A DNA stretch of 64,000 bases from Siphonodentalium dalli (taxonomy: Eukaryota; Mollusca; Scaphopoda; Gadilida; Siphonodentaliidae): NCBI GenBank assembly GCA_032622095.1, contig CP136065.1, positions 241,903,530 to 241,967,529 of the forward strand, given 5' to 3'. The notes under the pieces are model-generated. The model was not told the origin of the DNA and searched no databases. It saw only the letters and a list, made by a program, of their open reading frames with translations. Below are positions 53,376 through 64,000 of this stretch, piece by piece; the stretch's first letter is position 1, and each line of letters starts with the position of its first letter. The translations under genes and the position numbers were made by a program.

Positions 53376-53846
53376 CATTAATATTGTGCCTTGGTGTGTT
53401 GTATATATTTTGAGGTTTGAATAAAACTGCTACCATCATGTTGATTACACCATAGCTCTCGCTGAACCTCGCCACTCAAGCTTTCGGTGTTGAATGGGTT
53501 ACCGTGAATCACACTCCCAAAATAATCGCCATGGTGTTGAGTATTTTTCTTATAGCACACTCTTGACGTAATGTAGATGTTCTGGTTTTGCTACTCTTGT
53601 TCAGTTAGATGAAGCTTTCTTCATCTTTGCCATGTTTATTTATTGATGTCCCAGTGTTAATTATTCAGTTCGAATTGTAAGCTGACGGTCCATTATTACG
53701 TATGAACATCGGACCTACTGAGCATATATACTGATTTCAAAAGTCATTGTGATCTCCTGGTAACGGGACGTCATTAGGTTTCTAAATATGGATAATTTAT
53801 GCATGTCATTCATTCAAGTAAAATATAAAACTGTTCCGGCTTTTAA

Positions 53847-54238
53847 CCCTTTACCCAACAGAAGGGCCATGTGCCAATGCATTCTCTTATATATGCGAGT
53901 CGACCGTAGGTCGCCTCGCATATATAAGAGAATGCATTGGCTTAACACATTAAAAATTATAAAATTGTTAAAGAATGTAAGAAAAAATGATAAAAAGTGT
54001 TAAAAAAAGATTTATTTTAGGCCAATGCATTCTCTTATATATGCGAGGCGACCTATGGTCGACTCGCATATATAAGAGAATGCATTGGCACAGGGCATAA
54101 CTGTAACTATCACAATGTGGTCAATGAGCCGGTTCCAATGATATCCATATTTGTATGGTTCTATTGAGACAGACCGAAGATATTTTAGGCTGTTGAAGCT
54201 TTATTTGGCCGGTTTTGGCCAGTTTGTTGGGCAAAGGG
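53847..54238 (-). mobile_element. Double-hairpin TTAA MITE family A, copy A9
   Basis: TTAA 53843-53846 and 54239-54242; both hairpins intact. Confidence 0.93.
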
Positions 54239-54242
54239 TTAA

Positions 54243-55234
54243 CATGATATCCCTGTATCTTGCAACACAGACGAAGCACATTCATACAGCAACTGTTCAT
54301 CATTCATTTGAGGCTGAATAGTATCCATTTTTCCCCAATTATTTGGTACTAATTTTTTATACTTTCGAGTTTATACAAACTAAAGTCTCTGAAGTACCAC
54401 CACAATATCTATATTTGGCCGTGCTTATATTTTGCGCTAACCAATCCGAGCTTGGGATTTCCTTGCATACTGATATAGATGTGGTGGTACTATTAGTTTG
54501 ACAGTAATTCGGATTACGGTAGTGAATAGTATATACCATCGGGTTTCAATTCGAACTGTTAATTATCATACCAGAGTTAAAGATAACGTATCTCTTCCTG
54601 ATAAGTTTTATATATATTCCAAGAAAGGTTCTATCAATTAGTATTGATTTTATTTAGAATTTTTCTCATATATACCTACCTTATAACTACGCTAAAAGGG
54701 GCTGAACTGATGACCCAAGGAAACACAGCATGAGGGAGAATCTATCATCTTAGCACCCTCCATGAAGGAAATGTCATTTCAAATCAAAATAGTTTTGTTC
54801 ACCTGCTTCAGAAATAAATCACTTTCTTCGACAAATAATACACCAATCTTTAGTTTTGTCTGTATTTTTGTCAAAAAACAAGGTATTTTTGGGGTTTGAT
54901 CAAAATGATGTTTTTGTAATTGTGGCCAGGAAGAGATATAGTTACCATCTTTAAGTTTGATCAGGTTTGTGTCGTTTACAGCACATTGGTTTACAGCACA
55001 TGTGGTTTACAGCACACTGGTTTACAGTACCTTGATTTAGAGTGCATCAATGGAAATTATTTCGTATTTATTAAATTAGTAATTATGTTTTCATTGAAAA
55101 TCGTTATGTTGAAAAGTTATAAAAATATGAGCTTCCATTTAACATTACCCTTTGCTTCCTAGGGCAGTAATACATATATGTAAACTACTCACTCTACAAT
55201 AATCCTTTTTATTATATGTTTGCCTATAAAATAG
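54243..55234. other. Intergenic, no gene seen
   Basis: Contains a half-copy of the 27546 MITE (54590-54650) and four repeats of TGGTTTACAGCACA near 54974-55030. Confidence 0.5.
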
Positions 55235-55242
55235 CTGAAAAG

Positions 55243-56072
55243 CAGGGTTGGTGATTTTTTTGATTTTTTTAAATGTTATGAAAATATGTAATTGTGCAAT
55301 TTCTCTGATAAATGAAGGTTCTGAAAGGTGTTGCTTATTATATCCAAGGCTGGATTAATCATAATTCTGTGATTTTTTTAATTATTTTTTGTATACCAAT
55401 GAAACACAAATATCATGGCAGTACTGATATAGCGACCATGTGCTTTATGCATACACTTGGGTCCATGTGGGTTCCAATGTTGTGATATCTGGAAAGGTGA
55501 ACCTGTGCTTAAACTTTTACTAATAAATTTAGTCAAATTTAGATGAAAACTGAATATTTTATCAATCACGTTGGCTCTCAGTGACTTGAGGACATACGGT
55601 AATCACACTATATATCAAGTATAGGCACTAGACAGCTAGAGTAGTTAGATGGTAGAGTATATGGTAGAGCTATACTCAGTTAGCATTTACATGTTGGCAA
55701 TGAGAAAAGGGGGAAAGAAAATTAAACAGTGTATAGTGAGGCGTGCTGAATCTGAATGTATACACTGTAGTTGCAAACAATACGAACAATGCTATAAAGC
55801 GGAACAGGCCATTGCTGAAACAGTAAATACGGTACCATGCTGTATGCCTGTAATTACTGTACAGTTTCATATCTATTATCCAATTTGTATATTTTTTAAT
55901 CATACTCATGTTTTAGTTTACAGAAAACCTGTTAAATATTGCATTTCTTGACTCTTTATCATTATTTTTAAAAAATTGATTTAAATCAATGATTTTTTTG
56001 AAAAAAATCATTGATTTAAATCTTGATTTAAATCAATGATTTAAATCGCTTGATTTAAATCAGCCAACCCTG
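55243..56072. mobile_element. hAT-type non-autonomous element, perfect 8-bp target duplication
   Basis: CTGAAAAG at 55235-55242 and 56073-56080 flank ends CAGGGTTGGTGATTT / AAATCAGCCAACCCTG. Near the right end there are AT-rich palindromes of GATTTAAATC. A 100-codon ORF (55649-55951) contains a Cys/His cluster (CIHCSCKQYEQC) but is not recognisable as transposase. Confidence 0.93.
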
Positions 56073-56134
56073 CTGAAAAGTACTGAAACATAAATCGTTT
56101 TATAGAATGTGCATATAATAAGAAGAACATCTAC

Positions 56135-56277
56135 AGTTTTTGTTTGAAACCTGAAACATCCCAATCGTGTCTGGAAAGAAATATCAAATTATCACTCGCG
56201 GCTTGTAGCCGTTCGTGAAAATTTGATATTTCTTTTCAGACACGAATGAGATGTTTCAGGTATTCATACAAAAAACT
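56135..56277. repeat. Imperfect palindrome, about 60-bp arms
   Basis: GTTTGAAACCTGAAACATCC, CGTGTCTGGAAAGAAATATC and their complements GATATTTCTTTTCAGACACG, GATGTTTCAGG; the loop contains CACTCGCGGCTTGTAGCCG. Possibly a small MITE. Confidence 0.8.
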
Positions 56278-56280
56278 ATA

Positions 56281-57100
56281 GGTATTCTCTATTTATTACA
56301 CGCTTATTAGAATTAGCGTTCTTTTCTTGCTGTGTCGTATTTATGAGTTCATACACTTGAATCGTTCTATCTATATACTGTAAGCTTGCATAATCTATAC
56401 ATATGGACCTTTCCAGCTCAATCAAAAAATTATTAGACAATATTTTCTACCAATCAGCTACTGAGCCGATCGCTTGCTGAATTCAAAATTCTTTGTTAGC
56501 CCCAATATATTGATATCTTCGCGTATTCTCACTGTTAAATTGCATATTTTCAAACAATAATTTTATTGTTTAATCATAATGTACTGACATTTTGATTGGT
56601 GCAATGATGTTGGAAATTCTACCATGATTTATAACACTTTTTTTCATTTTTCTTGACAATCCTCATATTTTTCACAATTAAAGACGAAAATAATGCATGT
56701 AATCGGTGTTATAGCAGCATGTTGGCAGGCTCTGTAAAAATAATAGAATATGTTTGCAGATGCCTGGTCTCCTAGCAACCATAAGCTCCTCCAACTACTT
56801 AATATGTGTGGAAACCCCATTAACATATCACCCTGGCTGGCTAGGGTAGAAACCTATTATAAATACTGGTACAAGTAACTGCACAAATGTTGCGTCACAA
56901 TGAATAGCTATATTTAATTCTGGAATAATCTTTATATCACGAGCTTCCATATATATATAAGATATTTTGTTTACTCTGTCTGATTGGATTATAACATTCA
57001 AATCAAATGCTTTATTCCAAATCTGTAAAGCATCTCACTCTCCAAATCAAATTGTTTGACTGACTGTTGCGCTTGTTGAACGTCGTCTGATGACATCACA
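56281..57100. other. Intergenic, no gene seen
   Basis: Contains only the dispersed repeat at 56745-56830 shared with 46530-46640. Confidence 0.45.
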
Positions 57101-57108
57101 TTTTGCTA

Positions 57109-57199
57109 TGAATGTCCAATGAACCTGGTTATAACAGGACCAGGAATCTTTATGAACGTCCAATGAACCTGGTTGTTATAACAGGACCAGGAATCTTTG
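57109..57199. repeat. Direct duplication of about 45 bp
   Basis: GTCCAATGAACCTGGTT ... ATAACAGGACCAGGAATCTT occurs twice in tandem; the second copy has an extra GTT. Confidence 0.88.
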
Positions 57200-57250
57200 T
57201 CATCAATCAAGTCTCTAACCCAAAGCAGTTTTAATTTTAAATTTGTTTAA

Positions 57251-57527
57251 CCCTTTCGTTGCCAGGGGCCGATCTCATCGGCATTAATTTACTGTCTGTA
57301 AAATCGGCCCTAAAAAAATATTTTTTTTTTTTTTTTTTTTAAGATTTTAAAAAAATTATTAAAATTGTAAAAAATTGTAAAAAATAATAACAAATGATGA
57401 AAAATTGTTAAGCCAATGCATTCTCTTATATATGCGAGGCGACCTATGGTCGACTCGCATATATAAGAGAATGCATTGGCACAGGGTATATGGGTTGATA
57501 CAAAAATCGGACCTGGCACTCAAAGGG
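57251..57527 (-). mobile_element. TTAA hairpin MITE family C, copy C2
   Basis: TTAA 57247-57250 and 57528-57531; ends CCCTTTCGTTGCCAGGGGCC / ACCTGGCACTCAAAGGG. It carries a single hairpin of the common module. A T24-like run near 57320-57341. Confidence 0.92.
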
Positions 57528-57990
57528 TTAAAACATTTATACACGTTTGTCTGATGGGATATACTGGTACATGACGTGTGGAAATTCATAATTTTCATTT
57601 AAAAAATCAGTAATCGTTAAAAACTCATATTTAAATATGAAATTTGCAAGGAAAATAGACATGTATTGTGTCATGATTATAAACATCAGACATACCTCAA
57701 CCATTTAATAGATGTTTGTAAAATGCACATAAACCCTTTAACTTGTAAGTACAATAACTCCTGCTACAGTTATCTAGCTGAGACACTATGAGTTCATGAT
57801 AGCAACTATCCGAACATCTGAAATGGCAGTTTAGAGATTACATTAGTGACATAGGTTCCTGAACGACTAACGCCGGTTTGGAGATTACATTAGTCTAGGT
57901 TCCTAGCCCTGTGTAATAAAGATTGATGGCGTGTGTTAAATTTGTCTGAGACTATAATCACTATATCAGTCAGCATTTATATTTCTTGCT

Positions 57991-58077
57991 CCCTATATCT
58001 TCTCATCAAAATCCCTATATCTTCTCATCAAAATCCCTATATCTTCTCATAAAAATCCCTATATCTTCTCATCAAAA
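57991..58077. repeat. 22-bp tandem repeat, four copies
   Basis: CCCTATATCTTCTCATCAAA repeated four times. Confidence 0.95.
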
Positions 58078-58184
58078 TTGCGTAATCAAAGATTATCCTT
58101 CCTTGTTGATATCTAGTGATATATGTATTTTCATAGTTATTCAAATGTTTTCAATATTTTATATATATGTTAATGGTCTTGATC

Positions 58185-58634
58185 AAGCCTGAGTTTAGTG
58201 TGCCTGTCATTGGCAGAATGAGGTCCCCAGAGGGTTAATTTATTGACGCTCTCCCACATATTGGGCTAGCATCACTAAATTGACCCTCTGGGGACCTCAT
58301 TCTGCTTAGACCTCATTTTCTCTGGAAAGTTTCTTTATTATCAAATTTCTATAGAAACTTCTTCACATAGAATCTATTTCTTTTTTTGTTTAGTTTCTCT
58401 ATATCTTCAAATTGGCACATTGCATAATCAAGGTTCCCAATGGGTGTATATCACAATATTCACCATTTGGGAACTTCAATAGGAGTGCATGTCTCCCATA
58501 GCAGATGAGGCCATGCAGAATGAGGTCCCCAGAGGGTGCATTTGATGATACTAGCCCGCTGTGCAGGATAGCGTCACTAAATTCACCCTCTGGGACCTCG
58601 TTCTGCAAATGACAGACACACTAAACTCAGGCTT
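58185..58634. mobile_element. GAGGTCCCCAGAGGG-family hairpin MITE, copy V6 (most complete)
   Basis: Inverted ends AAGCCTGAGTTTAGTGTGCC / ACACTAAACTCAGGCTT with two internal hairpin blocks. The target duplication is not clear. Confidence 0.85.
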
Positions 58635-58821
58635 GGCCTTTTATCCAGGGACGAGCCTAGAGGGCGACTTGAGAGATATCTTCTCCATCAAATGTGTTGC
58701 TTCTCCCTATTTTTGTCCCAGTGAGAAGTGAATTCTCTCAATTTCAAATGTGTAGGCTGGTCCCTGCCTCGATTAGGACTATATACATGTATATATCTAT
58801 ATGTATATAATGACCTATAAT

Positions 58822-59301
58822 CAGGTCAGGCACATCCTGAATTCCACAATTTTTGTGGCATTCCACTATTTTAGTAGTATATGATAAAAGAGGGATAATC
58901 CAAAATCATATTTCATACAAATTATTCAAAGTCAGTGTCACACCTATTCGGTATCATACATACCGTATATTTTGTCCAGGAGGCGACAGGAGAATGATTA
59001 ATCATGACGGCAAACGATGAGCAACTCAATTAGCATTCAATTAGTTTAAATGTTATTATGAAGCAGGGGATTGAGTCATATGTTATTATTTTCATTTATA
59101 AAGGCATATATTAGTAATATTATTGAATAACAAAGCTGGCGCAAAAAATTGCATAACAAATGTTGTCAAAAGACTGTTCATTTGCTGCAATATTGTTAAG
59201 AGTGAAATTTTGCTGTGCGCTGGTATGCACTTTTATTCCCGACGCAAATAATAGTAGTGGAATACCCCTATAACTGTGGAATTCAGGATGTGTCTGACCT
59301 G
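58822..59301. mobile_element. Inverted-repeat MITE, 480 bp
   Basis: CAGGTCAGGCACATCCTGAA / TTCAGGATGTGTCTGACCTG with TAAT on both sides (58818-58821, 59302-59305). No ORF of note. Confidence 0.82.
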
Positions 59302-59305
59302 TAAT

Positions 59306-59910
59306 AAGAAACTACGGTGTCTGATATATTTGGTAATATCTTCTATATATTTACTTCAGTGGGTTTCTCCTCCCCCAACTGACTCCAAATTGGTCAACAG
59401 TTGACACAACATTAGTTGGAATTTAAGACTAATATATATTGAAATTGTTTTCTTATTTTTATTTTTCAACCAGTGTGCAACAGGTTAGTGTGCAATTGTA
59501 GTTTGTACACCAAAAAAAAAAAATTGGAAATAAAAAGTAGAAATATCGGTCTGAAGTTGGAAATTGCATGTTTGATAGCCCTCTAGCCGCATCCTATTTT
59601 CATAGAGAGATTTATATGTTCGTTTCCTGATATAGCTTATTCTATTTCACAGACCTTTTAAATAGTGAGTGATAAATAATTAAAATATCAAAATTTATGT
59701 TTACCTATAAGTAGATACTGTTTTGTTCTGTAAATCAGAATCCGCATTTTGAGTAACAATATATAAAGTTATATATTACATGATCCTACCCTTATTCCAT
59801 TCAATAAACTTGTTCTTTTAAGTGTGAGATTAAACGTTTGTTGCATAGCAGGAAATAGAGCCAGTTAACTTTTGACTTCCGGTTTGTCATCTGTTTACAT
59901 TCCGTGTGCA
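59306..59910. other. Intergenic, no gene seen
   Basis: AT-rich with an A11 run near 59512. Confidence 0.45.
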
Positions 59911-59914
59911 ACTT

Positions 59915-59973
59915 GTCCAGTAAATTAGGTCTGAACCTCGCTGAAGGCTCGGTCCAGACCTAATTTACTGGAC
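59915..59973. repeat. Short palindrome
   Basis: GTCCAGTAAATTAGGTCTG and CAGACCTAATTTACTGGAC around a CTCGCTGAAGGCTCG centre. A half-match (GTCCAGACCTAATTTAGTAA) is at 52552. Confidence 0.85.
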
Positions 59974-60034
59974 TAGTTTTGGAAATTCCACTATAAAATG
60001 GGGACTCATTGTACATATATTGAGGTATATGACC

Positions 60035-60225
60035 CTTTACGGTAACCACAGCAGAATTATGGGAAATTTTTCAGGATTTAGTCGAAAATATGGCTTACTA
60101 CCATTCATCGGAAAGCTCTCAGTAGGAGCTTTCCGATGAATGGCAACAAGCCATATTTCTGACTAAATCCTGAAAAAATTCCCATAATTCTGCTGTGGTT
60201 TAGGGGTCAATTATTTAGGACATCT
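60035..60225. mobile_element. CAGTAATGCCC-family palindromic MITE, copy P4, ends decayed
   Basis: Both arms (AACCACAGCAGAATTATGGG ... GGAAAGCTCTC) are present but the termini are lost. Confidence 0.82.
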
Positions 60226-60241
60226 GTAAATCCTCTATATA

Positions 60242-60453
60242 CAGTAATGCCCTAAGTAATCGACCTCTTAACCACAGCAGAATTATGGGTAACTTTTCTG
60301 GATTTAGTCGGAAATATGGCTTGTTGCCATTCATCGGAAAGCTCTCGGGAGAGCTTTCCAATGAATGGCAACAAGCCATATTTCCGACTAAATCCTGAAA
60401 AGTTACCCATAATTCTGCTGTGGTTAAGAGGTCGATTACTTAGGGCATTACTG
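60242..60453. mobile_element. CAGTAATGCCC-family palindromic MITE, copy P5, near-perfect hairpin
   Basis: TA on both sides (60240-60241, 60454-60455). Two 105-bp arms are reverse complements with about two mismatches and a centre of only a few bases (GAAAGCTCTCGGGAGAGCTT). Consistent with a Tc1/mariner/pogo-mobilised MITE. Confidence 0.95.
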
Positions 60454-60455
60454 TA

Positions 60456-61425
60456 TGCTTCCAAAAAGAACTATAATCTCATATGAGATACCACTCAGGC
60501 ATGGGAGCTTTTATCAGAACTTATCACTGTAAAACACCCTATATGATGGAATCCTCTGTTAAGTATTATCTGTAGCTACCGGTAAATTTATTGTGGGTAA
60601 TATGTGTTTGGTTAAATATGGTGAATGTATAAATAGATGCGGGTTTATTCTACTTGTTATATTTTCAATTATCAATATAAATATATTTTTCTATGTATGT
60701 ACAAAATTTGTGTAACTTAAGCTTCTTGAGATAATATATGATCTTGTTATTTCTATATCCACATATCTATAACCTATTCATTGCAGTATTGCATTTGATA
60801 TCTCTCCTCATTATATAAAAATTGTTTTCTTGTTACAATCCGGTGTATATAATTTATTTCATTGATGTTCTTAAAAATTGGTTCTCTTTTCCCAGCAAAC
60901 TCAATCACCCCTGGTTAAGTGGTCCTGCTGATTTGCTATGATGCTGGTAGGACAAACTAATGCTGTTAATAAAAAGTTATTTTTTCAAATTTGGTTTCCA
61001 ATTGATAACTTTAGTTTTAGTTATCGGATTGTTTTAAAATTTGGTATATCGATTTTTACTCACATGAACAGATAGGTCTAGTTTGAATATGGGTGCAGTC
61101 CACCCATTTTTACTGGAGTTATGGTCCTTGTAGACTTAGAATTTAATACATATTATCCTGGGTCCGATCAAGTAAAACTAGGTGTGTTAACAACATATGA
61201 CAGTTGGAAGCAAAGTTTCAATTATCTCAGGATCAAATTGTTTATTTCTAAAAAATCTACCAGTCAATTAATGTCACCTTATTTGGTTGCCTTTTACTAT
61301 CTTGTATCCTAGAATCTATACAAAGTTCAAAGGACGAGAGACCCAATATTTTAAGATTGAAAAGTGTTCAGTTTGATTTCATTGAGGGGGATATTGTTGA
61401 AAATTGGTATCATTTATTTTCCATC
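60456..61425. other. Intergenic, no gene seen
   Basis: AT-rich, short ORFs only. Confidence 0.45.
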
Positions 61426-61427
61426 TA

Positions 61428-61999
61428 CCTTACTCGTATTTAAATTCACGCAATACTATTTTTCGTGCACCCATCAGTGTGCGAATTTAAAACTGAGCGA
61501 AAAATAGTATGACTGCCTAGTTTAATCTAAACCTCAGTCCATAGGAAATACAAGAGGGCTATGTTTCTGAGTTTACATATATTTTGTATGGTTGAATAGA
61601 CAATTATGCATATATATGTATGCATATATTTACATTCGGCTAACCGCTATCAAGACCATTGCTCACAATGCCAAGCTACAAATCATGGTAACATAGACAT
61701 TGTTGAAATGCTTGTATAAGAAACACTAATATTCCAGGTCGCCACAAAATTATAATGTATGTAGTTACTAGTTTATTGTCTATGCTATGTAAATCCACCC
61801 CGTTGGTGTTTAATACACACATATACTATCTCCAGCAATGACTAAGAACCGAAACTCTCATCAGCTGCAAAATATATGAAAATATCACGAAAATATTTTT
61901 GTCAGTTTTGAATTTGCGCAGCTAGATTCATGAATTTAAAATGCGCGAATTCAAAACTGAGCCAAAAATATTACTGCGCGAATTTAAATATGAGTAAGG
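61428..61999. mobile_element. TA-flanked MITE, 572 bp
   Basis: CCTTACTCGTATTTAAATTC / GAATTTAAATATGAGTAAGG between TA at 61426-61427 and 62000-62001. Each end also holds its own smaller palindrome (GCGAATTTAAAACTGAGCGA; GCGCGAATTCAAAACTGAGC). Confidence 0.85.
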
Positions 62000-62115
62000 T
62001 ATATGGAAAGCTCACCCAATTATCGTCTCATAGCAGTATGTGACTGTGTCTCAAATCCATAACCAATTCTCTTCTATATACATCATGTAATACATTTACC
62101 CAGAGGTTTATATAA

Positions 62116-62603
62116 CCATCTCATGATTGGTGGTGCAGCATTAACCCTTTGAGTGCCAGGGGCCGATCTCATCGGCCCTAAACCTACAAAATAAGTCTGT
62201 TAAAGAATATAAAAATAAATTATTAAAATTGTCAAAAAAAAAAAAACAAAAAAAAATGTTAGGCCAATGCATTCTCTTATATATGCGAGGCGACCTATGG
62301 TCGACTCGCATATATAAGAGAATGCATTGGCACAGGGTATATGGGTTGATACAAAAATCGACCTGGCATTCAAAGGGTTAAAGATCCTGTGCCAGTGCAT
62401 TCTCTTATATATATATATACAAGTCTCCCATAGAGAGCCTCATATATAAGAAAATGCACTTGCTTACAAGGTCAAGATAAGTATTGTTAGGCCAATGTAT
62501 TTTCTTATATATGTGAGGCACCCTATGGGTGACTCGCATATATAAGAGAATGCATTGGCACAGGGTGTTTGCAAAAAATTAGGAAGATCCAGTCATGGAA
62601 GGG
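62116..62603 (+). mobile_element. TTAA hairpin MITE family B, copy B7, hosting C1
   Basis: Left ATAA (62112-62115), right TTAA (62604-62607). Its internal GTGCAGCATTAAAGATCC was the target of C1. The remaining two hairpins are intact; one stem has gained extra TA repeats (62405-62420). Confidence 0.88.
62145..62377 (-). mobile_element. TTAA hairpin MITE family C, copy C1, nested in B7
   Basis: TTAA 62141-62144 and 62378-62381; ends CCCTTTGAGTGCCAGGGGCC / GACCTGGCATTCAAAGGG. Removing it and one TTAA restores the B-family sequence seen in B3. Confidence 0.95.
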
Positions 62604-62890
62604 TTAATCATCAAATTACATTTCAGTGACCCATTAATCAGTCTATTTTGATAAAATTGAACAATCTAATTCACCTAGTATCATATAAGATAGGATACTG
62701 CTTCAATATCTAGAACTATCCATGACCAATTATGTTAGGAAGAATAAAATTTGGATGAAAATCTAGGAATTTATTAATATTGGCCTTATTGATACAATAT
62801 CTTCATTCTATTGGTCATATCTGGGTGCCATTTCATTTGTTGTACCCCAACAGCTCATTGCAAGGCAGAATTCAGTCTCTTTGAATAGCC

Positions 62891-62952
62891 AAGTTACAAA
62901 CACTGCTTTGTGATTGGTTATAAGTTACAAACACTGCTTTGTGATTGGTTAT
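62891..62952. repeat. 31-bp direct duplication
   Basis: AAGTTACAAACACTGCTTTG and TGATTGGTTAT twice in tandem. Confidence 0.92.
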
Positions 62953-63029
62953 ATTTAAATTGCGAGATCAAAGATCAATGATGTGTAAACAATCTTTCCA
63001 CTCTTGGCGAAACACAACAAATATATTAA

Positions 63030-63456
63030 CCCTTTACCCAACAGAACGGCCCTGTGCCAATGCATTCTCTTATATATGCGAGTCGACCATAGGTCGCCTT
63101 GCATATATAAGAGAATGCATTGGCTTAACACATATTAAAAAATTATAAAATTGTCAAAGAATGTAAAAAAATATTATAAAAATTGTTTAAAAATGTAAGA
63201 AAAAATGGTAAAAAGTGTTAAAAAAAAGATTTTTTTAGGCCAATGCATTCTCTTATATATGCGAGGCGACCTATGGTCGACTCGCATATATAAGAGAATG
63301 CATTGGCACAGGGCATAACTGTAACTATCACAATGTGTTCAAGGAGCCGGTTCCAATGATATCCATATTTGTATGGTTCTATTGAGACAGACCGAAGATA
63401 TTTTAGGCTGTTGAAGCTTTATTTGGCCGGTTTTGGCCGTTTTGTTGGATAAAGGG
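63030..63456 (-). mobile_element. Double-hairpin TTAA MITE family A, copy A10
   Basis: TTAA 63026-63029 and 63457-63460; both hairpins, expanded spacer as in A5. Confidence 0.93.
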
Positions 63457-63724
63457 TTAATACAGAATACAGATGTTATATTCATTATTTGTCATCTTTC
63501 AAGGTTTTATCAGTCGACGATATTTATAAAATGATTATTCATTCGTATCCTGTTTTTTTCAAACGACTACTGAATACTGTGATTCTTACAAACTTTTACT
63601 ACACCAGTCATGCACTCCATATTTGGAAACAATTTATTTCGATAACTTGGAAAGTGCAATCGTCCAAGAAATCAAATCTGAGGTAGAATTCCAGAAACTA
63701 AATCTGATTATGTTTGGCTTTTAA

Positions 63725-63963
63725 CCCTTTCATGACGGGAGCTGTGCTGGTGCAGCATTAATGACCCTGTGCCAGTGCATTCTCTTATATATGGGAGTCT
63801 TTCATACTGAGCCTTGCATATATAAGAGAATGCACTGGCTTACAAGATCAAATTAAATATTGTTTGGCCAATGTATTCTGTTAAATATGGGAGACTCTCA
63901 TATATAAGAATGCATTGGCACAGGGTTTTCACAAAATTTCAGGAAGCTCCAATCAAGGAAGGG
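63725..63963 (+). mobile_element. TTAA hairpin MITE family B, copy B8
   Basis: TTAA 63721-63724 and 63964-63967; ends CCCTTTCATGACGGGAGCTG / CTCCAATCAAGGAAGGG; both hairpins, the second shortened. Confidence 0.9.
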
Positions 63964-64000
63964 TTAAAAGAGATTGGTGTTCTGATAAAAGAAATATTGA

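Noticed and set aside
53788-54003. Recurrent small ORFs with [20 protein letters not shown] or [20 protein letters not shown]
   Set aside because: These peptides are just the two readings of the common 68-bp hairpin; no start, context or conservation supports translation.

Overview
This is animal (eukaryotic) nuclear DNA: AT-rich, intron-rich, and densely packed with small DNA transposons and one intact LINE. It carries one recognisable host gene, on the + strand: a nine-coding-exon orthologue of FOXRED2 (ERFAD), an ER-lumen FAD-dependent oxidoreductase of glycoprotein quality control. Its exons run from 20401 to 48595 and join in consistent phases into one open frame of about 630 residues with a signal peptide, a GAGPAG FAD motif and a GRGNSA NADPH motif. 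The repeat content and protein suggest a marine invertebrate, most likely a mollusc; that assignment is inference.

Layout. 1-838: end of a 45-bp minisatellite. 839-5685: intergenic DNA with several palindromic MITEs. 5686-13412: a 7.7-kb giant foldback element with 1.8-kb arms, a degenerate minisatellite interior and two further elements nested in it. 13413-20400: intergenic or 5' gene region holding a 2.9-kb inverted-repeat element, a TA-flanked MITE and a hairpin MITE. 20401-48595: FOXRED2. Intron 1 contains a second giant foldback (20835-25123). Introns 1-7 hold many MITEs, and intron 6 holds an antisense two-ORF LINE (39589-43910). 48596-64000: no recognisable gene, again crowded with MITEs.

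The repeats are the most informative part. Several TTAA-flanked (piggyBac/Kolobok-like) MITE families and at least one TA-flanked family carry the same hairpin module (CCCTGTGCCAATGC...GCATTGGCACAGGG). In the fullest copies the two hairpins are reverse complements of each other, so the element is a palindrome of palindromes. Many insertions are nested, and target duplications and empty sites can be read directly. Three FOXRED2 exons (3, 4 and 7) are followed by tandem duplications of their own 3' ends. In exons 3 and 7 these include the splice donor, giving 4 and about 11 copies. A roughly 320-bp inverted repeat in introns 4 and 7 brackets exons 5-7.

Limits: homology was judged by eye, there is no transcript evidence, and TE superfamily assignments rest only on target duplications and termini.
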